Source: Fibrobacteres bacterium CG2_30_45_31 (GTDB lineage Bacteria; Fibrobacterota; Fibrobacteria; Fibrobacterales; Fibrobacteraceae). From it: 22,637 nt of DNA. The notes beneath the pieces were generated by a model. It was not told the DNA's origin. It did not search any database and saw nothing but the letters and a program-made list of their open reading frames with translations. How positions within the stretch are numbered: the first letter of the stretch is position 1; each line of letters opens with the position of its first letter. Made by a program: the position numbers and the translations under genes. Positions 17,001 through 22,637 of the stretch are shown here, piece by piece. The stretch is taken from contig MNYL01000019.1 of assembly GCA_001873075.1 (NCBI GenBank), forward strand, positions 1-22,637, written 5' to 3'.

Positions 17001-19426
17001 TTCAATAACGCCAACGGTTCCGCAATGCGAGGAAGATCCGCAAAGAATTTGCAGGCATCCTCAATCGTCATATCTAATATATCTGTAATGGTGCGACCGT
17101 GATAATGAATTTCGAGAGTGGCATCATTAAAACGCTTGCCATCGCAAACTTCACAGGGCACCTGAATATCGGGAAGAATCTGCATCTCCACATTCTTCAC
17201 GCCAGCGCCTTCACACGCTTCACAACGGCCACCGCTGACATTAAAACTAAAACGACTTTTGGTGTAACCGCGCATTTTGCTTTCTGAAAGACTCGCAAAT
17301 AAATCCCGAATATCATCAAAAATTTTGGTATAAGTCGCAGGATTAGAACGCGGGGTGCGCCCAATCGGTGTTTGATCAATTTCAATCACCTTATCAATAT
17401 ATTCCAAGCCCTCAATGTGATCAAATTTTCCCGGAGTGTCCTTAGCTCCAAAAAAATGCCTTGAAAGTTCACGGCGCAAAATATGATTCACCAGAGAACT
17501 TTTTCCAGAACCCGAAACCCCTGTCACCACAGTAAAAATACCATCCAGGGGAATTTTCACATCAATACTTTTAAGATTATGCTCTGCCGCTCCCAAGACT
17601 TCTAAAAAATGCGTTTTAGAATTTACCAGTTTTCGAATTTTGGGAATTTCAATTCTCTTTGCTCCACTCAAATACTGCCCCGTGAGCGACTTGGGATTCT
17701 TTTCCAAATCTTCGACGGTTCCCATGGCGACAACATTACCACCTTCCACACCTGCGCCTGGACCGATATCAATCACACAATCTGCATGGCGCATGGTCTC
17801 TTCATCATGCTCCACGATAATCAAACTATTACCCTGCGCTCTCAATCTCTCAAGAATCGACAAAAGCATTTCATTGTCGCGGGGATGTAAACCGACACTG
17901 GGTTCATCCAACACATAAAGGACTCCCTGTAAGCCTGCACCTACCGCGCTCGCCAAACGAATGCGTTGCGCTTCTCCACCACTCAACGTAGCAGCCCCAC
18001 GCGAAAGGGTCAGATAACCTAACCCCACCGATGTTAAGAAGCCCAAACGGTTTCGAATTTCCTTAAATATTTCGTGTCCAATGCGATCTTCTCGTGCGCT
18101 CAGCTGAAGTTCTCTAAAAAACTTTTCCGAGCGTTCAATAGACCATTCACTCATCTCGTGAAGACCATGCCCATGGAACTCTACAGCGTTCGCCACCGGG
18201 TGCAGGCGCGCGCCCCCGCAAACATTACAAACTTCTTCATGCATGAACTTTTTGAAATGAATAATATGCCATTGATCCCAAAGCGCTTGCATTTGCGGAA
18301 TAATTCCTGGCACGGATTGAGTCACATAACCTTCTCTCGAACGGTAGCGAATCACATGTTCCGTACCATAGAATATGGCGTTCTTTGCCGATTCCGAAAG
18401 ATCTTTCCATGGTGTGGATAAAGAAAAGTTATCTGCTTTTGCAGCCGCTTTAAATGCAGACCAACCGTGATGCGTAAAAATGACATCTCCATCCGCTTTT
18501 TGACATGCTAAGGCCCCTTGCTCAATGGAGAGAGAATCATCCGGGACAATCAAGTTCGGCTCAAACCGATAGCTACGTCCCAAGCCTTTGCAATTTGGGC
18601 ACTGGCCTTGTGGATCATTAAATGAAAATAAGCGGGGTTCCAATTCTGGAATAGAAATTCCACACTTCACACAAGCGAGTTCTGTACCTTGTACAAAGTA
18701 ATCTTTATCGTCTAATAAAAAAGCGACGACTTTCCCTTCTGTTAGATGAAGAGCTCCCTCAATGGATTCTCGCACACGCGAAATATTCTTTTTCTCTAGC
18801 GGCACACGATCCATAACGACTTCAATCGTGTGCTTCTCATAACGCACTAGGAGAGGAACCTCTTCCAAGCGGTAAAAAATACCATCAACGCGGACTCGGG
18901 AAAATCCTTTGTTCACCAAATCCGCAAGTTCTTTGCGGTATTCGCCCTTGCGTTCTTGTACCATCGGCGCAAGCACCACCAAAGCCCGCCCCTCAGACTC
19001 CGCATAAAGATTATCGACAATTTGGTCTGGCGTTTGGGCCTGAATTTTTTTTCCACATTTAGGGCAATGAGGAACACCGAGGCGTGCGAATAAAAGTCGG
19101 TAGTAATCCATGATTTCTACCACCGTCCCCACCGTAGAACGAGGGTTTCGGTTCACTGTCTTCTGATCAATAGAAATAGTCGGCGAAATACCTCGGATGC
19201 TTTCTACATCGGGGCGTTTCATACTACCAATAAACTGCCGCGCGTATGCCGATAAAGAATCAACAAAACGCCGCTGGCCCTCTTGGAAGATTGTATCAAA
19301 AGCGAGACTGGATTTGCCAGAGCCAGAGACTCCCGTAATCACCACAATGGAGTCCCGCGGAATGGTGACATTGACATGTTTCAGATTGTGTTCTTGTGCA
19401 TCTCTAACGATTAAAGATCGAGTCAT
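14090..19426 (-). CDS. uvrA: Double-length UvrA (two tandem UvrA units), nucleotide excision repair
   Basis: 1778 residues, about twice the usual 940. UvrA scans DNA for bulky lesions and loads UvrB. Unit 1 (1 to about 937) is complete: Walker A motifs at 32 and 636, zinc motifs CVKC..CPNC (to 279) and CEAC..CEVC, LSGGEAQR signatures, Walker B LDEP, and the lesion-sensing insertion domain (about 284-399). A linker at about 938-958 leads to unit 2 (959-1778): Walker A at 986 and 1493, both signatures, LDEP motifs and both zinc motifs intact, but the insertion domain is reduced to about 7 residues after CETCFGLG (1237). In the UvrB-binding region unit 1 has GFSRVRVDG, unit 2 GYRKVLVDG. Unit 2 also lacks the usual GRYL end. 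A similar double UvrA is known in Chlamydia. No Shine-Dalgarno; start and regulation are described with the promoter. Confidence 0.96.
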   Translation of the reverse strand: MTRSLIVRDAQEHNLKHVNVTIPRDSIVVITGVSGSGKSSLAFDTIFQEGQRRFVDSLSAYARQFIGSMKRPDVESIRGISPTISIDQKTVNRNPRSTVGTVVEIMDYYRLLFARLGVPHCPKCGKKIQAQTPDQIVDNLYAESEGRALVVLAPMVQERKGEYRKELADLVNKGFSRVRVDGIFYRLEEVPLLVRYEKHTIEVVMDRVPLEKKNISRVRESIEGALHLTEGKVVAFLLDDKDYFVQGTELACVKCGISIPELEPRLFSFNDPQGQCPNCKGLGRSYRFEPNLIVPDDSLSIEQGALACQKADGDVIFTHHGWSAFKAAAKADNFSLSTPWKDLSESAKNAIFYGTEHVIRYRSREGYVTQSVPGIIPQMQALWDQWHIIHFKKFMHEEVCNVCGGARLHPVANAVEFHGHGLHEMSEWSIERSEKFFRELQLSAREDRIGHEIFKEIRNRLGFLTSVGLGYLTLSRGAATLSGGEAQRIRLASAVGAGLQGVLYVLDEPSVGLHPRDNEMLLSILERLRAQGNSLIIVEHDEETMRHADCVIDIGPGAGVEGGNVVAMGTVEDLEKNPKSLTGQYLSGAKRIEIPKIRKLVNSKTHFLEVLGAAEHNLKSIDVKIPLDGIFTVVTGVSGSGKSSLVNHILRRELSRHFFGAKDTPGKFDHIEGLEYIDKVIEIDQTPIGRTPRSNPATYTKIFDDIRDLFASLSESKMRGYTKSRFSFNVSGGRCEACEGAGVKNVEMQILPDIQVPCEVCDGKRFNDATLEIHYHGRTITDILDMTIEDACKFFADLPRIAEPLALLKEIGLGYLTLGQPSTTLSGGEAQRIKISTELRRPGTGHTLYLLDEPTTGLHFEDIRKLLECLARLRALGNSMVVIEHNLDVIKCADWVIDLGPEAGEKGGYIVAAGTPEQVAKNKKSHTGRYLAPLLANASLAPITKNPWRALESTASLDIEVVGARKHNLKNFSVTIPRHKFTVVSGVSGSGKSSFAFHTLFAEGQRRFVETLSTYARRFLGRMDRGCIDSIHGLAPAIAIDQGSSSRSPRSTVATLTEIYDYFRILWARVGEAHCIDCGEPIRSTNVASIVEHVFTHYAGKNLNVLAPLWIANGNRNWMASAAEKVESLSDRLVELGYRKVLVDGKIIALPMKGIPKNSKEVFGLVDFIPISESNRNRLVDALERAYRDGHEVLGIQIESSKLETFSQVPGCSHCHWYLETELNPKHFSFNTHWGACETCFGLGMNDKGEECPSCHGARLKPAYRSVLVNGENITTVTAKSIDEARVWFAECSFSGGNAIVAKPLLREILGRLDFLIGVGLGYVGLSRTGETLSGGEAQRIRLASQIGSGLEGVLYVLDEPTVGLHQSDTHKLLETLYRLRDLGNTLVVVEHDMEMIRAADHLLDFGPGAGELGGEVVAEGSPKELSRKSALKAFPQSETVKYLTGSLPLYNPPGGHPIDANTEFLEFKNMDLNNLKNISVRFPQGCISTVCGVSGSGKSSLVMGEILPLMKGAFARGTKRKQARERVFFPDSIKDVLLVDQDPISGTPRSTPASYTGVLESIRQLFARMEISKVKGFDAGRFSYNSARGRCAACEGRGSVAIQMHFLSDVWEVCEECKGKRYNQETLTVEFKGKNIADVLDMRIDDACEFFKDQLKILKPLQILCEVGLGYLRLGQSATTLSGGEAQRMKLAAELSKSKKEGLLYLLDEPTTGLHLKDIQILWNLLRRLTDLGNTVIIVEHHPDIIRLSDWIVELGPTGGDAGGFLSYQGLPRDNNP
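16445..16465 (-). repeat. 21-base repeat, uvrA unit 2 copy
   Basis: Identical over 21 bases to 19307-19327. Both encode part of the first Walker A motif (SGSGKSS) of each UvrA unit. The flanks have diverged, so the match reflects protein conservation after an old duplication, possibly with local gene conversion. Confidence 0.75.
19307..19327 (-). repeat. 21-base repeat, uvrA unit 1 copy
   Basis: Partner of 16445-16465, in the first Walker A motif of the N-terminal UvrA unit, about 2.86 kb away in the same orientation. Recombination between the two would delete one UvrA unit in frame, since the spacing is a multiple of three. Confidence 0.75.
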
Positions 19427-19435
19427 AATGCGTTA

Positions 19436-19464
19436 AATATAGTGAACAAATGTTCACAAAACAA
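19436..19464 (-). promoter_or_regulatory. Predicted uvrA promoter, near-leaderless
   Basis: On the minus strand, -35 TTGTTT (19464-19459), a 17-base spacer and -10 TATATT (19441-19436). A transcript would start near 19429, only about three bases before ATG 19426, which explains the lack of a Shine-Dalgarno site. The spacer is almost filled by the inverted repeat at 19442-19457. The -35 matches only TTG of the consensus; the -10 is good. Confidence 0.55.
19442..19457. promoter_or_regulatory. Candidate LexA (SOS) box of the GAAC-N4-GTTC type
   Basis: GTGAACAAATGTTCAC: six-base arms that are perfect inverted repeats around a 4-base spacer. It contains GAAC-N4-GTTC, the core of the Gram-positive (Bacillus-type) LexA box, and lies between the -35 and -10 of uvrA, a classic SOS gene, where a bound repressor would block RNA polymerase. 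The lexA gene is not in the window, so the regulator is inferred. Confidence 0.65.
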
Positions 19465-19480
19465 GAGACGAAATACTTAC

Positions 19481-19512
19481 AAAAAAGCCCCAATCTTTCG
19501 ACCGGAGCTTTT
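19481..19512 (-). terminator. Intrinsic terminator of the fibro-slime gene
   Basis: Minus-strand stem AAAAGCTCC pairing with GGGGCTTTT, extended by GGTC/GATT pairs (with G-U) to a GAAA tetraloop, giving about 13 pairs, and followed by a run of T. It starts about 20 bases after the stop at 19532 and separates this gene from uvrA transcription, supporting an independent uvrA promoter. Confidence 0.88.
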
Positions 19513-19531
19513 GAAATTTTAATGAGGATGA

Positions 19532-22090
19532 CTATTTCACCTCAGTTCGACGATAACCGCGGGTCATGCTAAACTGAGTCCGGCGGTATTCACCTGGCAA
19601 GTATGTTTGACCACCCAAATTGACACAGTGTTCAAATGGGTATTCAATCAAAGAAACCTGATAGATATAGGGTCCTGTCGACATTTTACGCCCATTCTGA
19701 GAAATAGGGTACATTTTCACGGTAGCAATCACACTACCACTCGTCACACCATTACCTGTAAAGTTGGTTGCCGTATTGTAACACCGCTCCTGAACTCCAG
19801 TACTATTTGTAGCAACAATCTGCTTCAAAGCGGCTTCACTCATTGACTCCGTATATTGGCTCACAAAATGTCCTAAATTATCAAAAACGCGTACATTGAT
19901 CTGAAATGGTTCATCTGTCACAAAAGCAATACTCGTGCAACTTTCTTCTTTTCCATCATTGTAGCAACGGGTCACACCACCAGAGGCATTTGTAGCATCC
20001 GTCGTGGAAGATTGGAGGAACGTGAAGCGACCATTACCATCCGATGCAGTACTTCCAGAAACTGATCCAGAGCCTGTGCCCACCGATGTTGATGTCCAAG
20101 GTCCAAGATTATTTTTCAACCACTCCTCTGGATCATTAACGTAATCCGACGGTAACGGCGAAATCAAAATTTCTCCTGTCTGATCATCGGGGAGTTCTCC
20201 ACTCGGTAGCGTCTTATTGTCAAAGATAGGGCGATCAATAGAAACATCGGTCGGGATTATAGTCGTCACGGAACCAATGGAAATCTTAGTCACTGGGCCC
20301 CACTCATAACTGACCACCGCTTTTCCTGCCGCAGAGGTGATCGACACGGAGGCGTTAGAATAAGTAAACCTATTAAAACCAACATAGCCATCAGTCGTAG
20401 CAGAATAATTAAACGCGAGAGAATCATTCAATGCAGGATTTTTTAATGTTGAGCAACTCACGTCCGAACAAAGTTGCCCCTCCAGTTTGTAAACAAAACC
20501 ATCTGCACCCTGACTGTTAACATAGGTTAACCCTGTCACATAATAAGCCAAAGTATCTATTTTATACTCTAAACTCACTGTATCTTTAAGACTACGGGTA
20601 ACAAGAATGGGGAAATAACCCGTTCCACCACTGGATTTGATAAGATCGACTGAAAGACTACTCAAAGTGGTATTCAAGAAAAGGTAAGTCACGAGGTTGC
20701 CTTTATCATCAGTCTTCACTTCAGCGTGACGAATCACTGGCTGGCCATAATTCGGGGGAGCAATTTCAGCAAGGGATGTATGAATGTAAAGATTAGAACC
20801 ATCCGTCTGCCTATCTGCGTAAAAGAAATGCAAATAATGCCAAGACCCCTCGGCCCAGCAATTTGCACTATTCGTTGCCGCCAAAGGACCTTCATCACAA
20901 CCATGCCTATTAGCAGCAAGATTCGCAATATTCACCCGTCCCGGAGCGGACAAATGGGTTCCTCCCAAATCTACAGCAAGTACACCATCCACATAAATCC
21001 ACATATCATCGTCACCAGCAAATTCAAAAACTTCAGGATTAGGGATTTGATTTGAAGCGTAATATCTAAACTTCGCATAACCCATCATCGTAAAATTGTA
21101 GTTACGGAGATGTTGCATTCCCAACGTGCTACTATTGGCCGCAGCCACAGCCGCAGCTCCCGGATTGCGAGGACCTCCGTTACCCAGCCACTGCTGACAA
21201 AGAGCAGCGGTATTCTGTCCTAAATAATCCATTTGAGTACTGGCATACTGATAATTGTAAGGGGGACAGAAAATAGAAAGACTTTGAGGACCAAACTGAG
21301 GAGAAATCGCCCTAGGAGATCCACTTACCCAAACACCTGTTGCAGGATCTATAGAGTCCAGCGGAAAATAACCACCGTTATTGTAATTGTAATCCAATTC
21401 ATAAAAGCGAGTAGAGCCCGCAACTGGAGGAATATCCAAAGTCATATTATTTCGGGCATTGATGAGATCAACATCGGTATACCACTGCTCAAAATAAACA
21501 TTATCACAGGACTCCGCATTCTTCGAAATCACAACGCCGTTAAGGTAATCATCATTAGCGGCCTGCGTAAATTGAAGATAACGACTGACCATACCGGGTG
21601 TAAAATACACCGGATTTGCCCAATAAGTATCACTATTTGGACAAACATACCCTTTAGTGTCACCCACAACCCTCTGATAACCACGAACCGTTCTGCCGTT
21701 CACTTTTTGAGAACATTCACCATAACGCAAGGTATCCGCAGAAGATTGGATTTGCAAATAAGTCGGAAGAACAGCATTGATCCCTATAGGATAACCGTCC
21801 TGACCAATAGCCATGCCAGTCTTAGACGCCATATTGCCACAAGCATTGTGGTACCCGGCATAAGCAGCCCAAGTAGCATCATAACCGATACTCCCGTAAC
21901 TGAGCATATCATTCAAATGGGTCACTGATTCTTCAGAAAAGTTTTCAAAATCCGGGTGATTGGGTTGAAAGTCGCGGACAATAATATCGAGAGAAGCCGG
22001 GGTCGGCGATGACGAACTCGATTGTGCAAAAGATACACCCACGGTCCCGACTAGAAGGACAAACACGGCTACAATTGATTGTTTTCTCAT
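19532..22090 (-). CDS. Secreted fibro-slime domain protein
   Basis: 852 residues. Signal peptide 1-22 (ending SFA), then a Ser/Pro-rich linker. Residues about 33-443 match the fibro-slime domain: start DIIVRDFQPNHPDFENF and the hallmark GDDDMWIYVDGVLAVDLGG (from 359) followed by HYLHFFYADR, a PA14-like carbohydrate or surface-binding fold. The domain is typical of Fibrobacter and of slime moulds and is linked to secreted or cell-surface proteins. The rest is beta-rich; residues about 730-815 (VRVFDNLGHFVSQ, GRKMSTGPYIYQVSL) resemble a FlgD-like Ig domain often found near the C-terminus of surface proteins. No membrane anchor is visible at the C-terminus. GGTGGAG lies about 10 bases before ATG 22090, and a terminator follows. 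Ligand unknown; attachment to plant fibre is a possibility, not shown. Confidence 0.9.
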   Translation of the reverse strand: MRKQSIVAVFVLLVGTVGVSFAQSSSSSPTPASLDIIVRDFQPNHPDFENFSEESVTHLNDMLSYGSIGYDATWAAYAGYHNACGNMASKTGMAIGQDGYPIGINAVLPTYLQIQSSADTLRYGECSQKVNGRTVRGYQRVVGDTKGYVCPNSDTYWANPVYFTPGMVSRYLQFTQAANDDYLNGVVISKNAESCDNVYFEQWYTDVDLINARNNMTLDIPPVAGSTRFYELDYNYNNGGYFPLDSIDPATGVWVSGSPRAISPQFGPQSLSIFCPPYNYQYASTQMDYLGQNTAALCQQWLGNGGPRNPGAAAVAAANSSTLGMQHLRNYNFTMMGYAKFRYYASNQIPNPEVFEFAGDDDMWIYVDGVLAVDLGGTHLSAPGRVNIANLAANRHGCDEGPLAATNSANCWAEGSWHYLHFFYADRQTDGSNLYIHTSLAEIAPPNYGQPVIRHAEVKTDDKGNLVTYLFLNTTLSSLSVDLIKSSGGTGYFPILVTRSLKDTVSLEYKIDTLAYYVTGLTYVNSQGADGFVYKLEGQLCSDVSCSTLKNPALNDSLAFNYSATTDGYVGFNRFTYSNASVSITSAAGKAVVSYEWGPVTKISIGSVTTIIPTDVSIDRPIFDNKTLPSGELPDDQTGEILISPLPSDYVNDPEEWLKNNLGPWTSTSVGTGSGSVSGSTASDGNGRFTFLQSSTTDATNASGGVTRCYNDGKEESCTSIAFVTDEPFQINVRVFDNLGHFVSQYTESMSEAALKQIVATNSTGVQERCYNTATNFTGNGVTSGSVIATVKMYPISQNGRKMSTGPYIYQVSLIEYPFEHCVNLGGQTYLPGEYRRTQFSMTRGYRRTEVK

Positions 22091-22134
22091 AACTTTTTAT
22101 CTCCACCTAAAGGGTGCAGGAATATTTCCCCCAA

Positions 22135-22140
22135 AATATA
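22135..22140 (-). promoter_or_regulatory. Candidate -10 element of the fibro-slime gene
   Basis: TATATT preceded by TGTG (extended -10 type) would give a leader of about 38 bases with the GGTGGAG site inside it. No clear -35 is seen at 17 bases. It overlaps an ATATTT/AAATAT inverted repeat. Confidence 0.35.
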
Positions 22141-22226
22141 CACCTTTTACGAACATTCCGCAGCCCAGCAAATTGCTTTTTTACACAATTATAACCTTCT
22201 GCAACTTTCTCGTGAGGATAAGCATC

Positions 22227-22240
22227 GATTGTCTACAATC
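22227..22240. repeat. 14-base palindrome upstream of icd
   Basis: GATTGTCTACAATC, six-base arms around CT. It could be a small operator between the divergent genes; chance occurrence is possible. Confidence 0.3.
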
Positions 22241-22250
22241 ACTCCAGTCA

Positions 22251-22277
22251 GCAAAGACTCTTTTTTCTAATCTTTGC
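22251..22277 (+). repeat. Inverted repeat in the probable icd leader
   Basis: GCAAAGA and TCTTTGC pair perfectly around a 13-base pyrimidine-rich loop, ending about 30 bases before the icd start and 20 before its ribosome site. It may be a leader hairpin. Confidence 0.4.
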
Positions 22278-22306
22278 CGATAAGTTTCCCTTTTTTGAGG
22301 CCTTTT

Positions 22307-22637
22307 ATGCCAAAATACGAACACATCGAGATTCCTGCAAATGGCTCCCCAATTACCTTGACTCACGGTAAACTCAATGTCCCCGATCAGCCCATTGTTC
22401 CCTTTATCGAAGGAGATGGCATTGGTCCTGATATCTGGAAATCCGCAGTCCGCGTTTTAGATGCCGCCGTGGAAAAGGCCTATCAGGGTCAAAAGAAAAT
22501 TGCCTGGATGGAAGTTTTTGCAGGTGAAAAGGCCAATAAAATCTATGGAGAAGGGACTTGGCTCCCCAAAGAAACCGTCGATGCCTTCCGTGAGTACCTC
22601 GTGGGTATCAAGGGCCCCCTCACGACCCCGATTGGAG
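22307..22637 (+). CDS. icd: NADP-type isocitrate dehydrogenase (partial, N-terminal 110 residues)
   Basis: Starts at ATG 22307 with GAGG seven bases upstream and runs off the right edge after 110 codons. The fragment is very like the N-terminus of E. coli Icd: THGKLNVPDQPIVPFIEGDGIG (a conserved nucleotide-site region, split here as residues 19-40), VLDAAVEKAY, IAWMEVFAGEKA and IKGPLTTPIG. The enzyme oxidises isocitrate to 2-oxoglutarate with release of CO2, feeding glutamate synthesis and the TCA cycle. The Ser used for regulatory phosphorylation in enterics lies just beyond the edge. Cofactor preference is inferred from similarity because the specificity region is off the window. Transcribed divergently from the fibro-slime gene. 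Confidence 0.93.
   Translation, partial: MPKYEHIEIPANGSPITLTHGKLNVPDQPIVPFIEGDGIGPDIWKSAVRVLDAAVEKAYQGQKKIAWMEVFAGEKANKIYGEGTWLPKETVDAFREYLVGIKGPLTTPIG

Larger units (their letters stand above)
22091..22306. other. Divergent regulatory region between the fibro-slime gene and icd
   Basis: 216 bases with no gene. It contains a minus-strand extended -10 TGTG-TATATT, a 14-base palindrome at 22227-22240 and a 7-base inverted repeat at 22251-22277. No good plus-strand promoter for icd was found. Confidence 0.5.

Noticed and set aside
14090..19426. Two separate uvrA genes joined by a sequencing error
   Set aside because: The frame is continuous through a linker of about 20 residues with no internal stop or ribosome site, and the second unit differs by a clean domain loss, as expected for a real old fusion.
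21233..21928. 231-codon plus-strand frame
   Set aside because: Lies fully antisense to the fibro-slime gene; composition is a shadow of that gene and resembles no family.
22161..22185. Short GCAA-A-TTGC hairpin followed by T-run as a terminator
   Set aside because: Only a four-base stem, and it lies between divergent genes where no transcript is expected to end.

Overview
The window looks like chromosomal DNA of a diderm bacterium, most likely a member of the Fibrobacterota (Fibrobacter-like). Three things point there: a secreted fibro-slime domain protein at the right end; outer-membrane biogenesis genes (TamB-like plus Omp85) and a PpiC lipoprotein with a signal peptide; and moderate to low GC by eye. 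No tRNA, rRNA, CRISPR array, insertion sequence or phage gene was found. The longest stretch without a gene is about 264 bases.

Layout: (1) 1-3467, minus strand: a compact set of a short anti-sigma-type ATPase fragment, a STAS-HATPase fusion and a stand-alone STAS protein, then a PpiC/SurA-type periplasmic isomerase lipoprotein that runs off the left edge. (2) 3497-9318, plus strand: a 1313-residue TamB-like protein overlapping an Omp85 (TamA/BamA-like) barrel by 4 bases. (3) 9331-11019, minus: ettA, convergent with the Omp85 gene. (4) 11284-19426, minus: a double-length uvrA (1778 aa), then a secreted SUMF1/FGE-fold protein, then a four-helix membrane protein. (5) 19532-22090, minus: the fibro-slime protein, closed by a strong intrinsic terminator. 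(6) 22307 to the right edge, plus: the start of NADP-type isocitrate dehydrogenase.

Much of the window concerns the cell envelope: periplasmic folding (PpiC), export to or maintenance of the outer membrane (TamB/Omp85), and secreted proteins (FGE-fold, fibro-slime). The STAS/HATPase genes resemble a partner-switching regulator, but no sigma factor or PP2C phosphatase is present. The two ATPase-like proteins keep different parts of the Bergerat ATP site.

The most noteworthy items are: the tandem UvrA, whose second half lost the DNA-binding insertion domain but kept all ATPase motifs; a perfect GAAC-N4-GTTC inverted repeat (Gram-positive-type SOS box) in the promoter spacer of uvrA, with a predicted near-leaderless transcript; and the degenerate STAS/ATPase cassette. 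I do not see a clearly new defence or mobile system.
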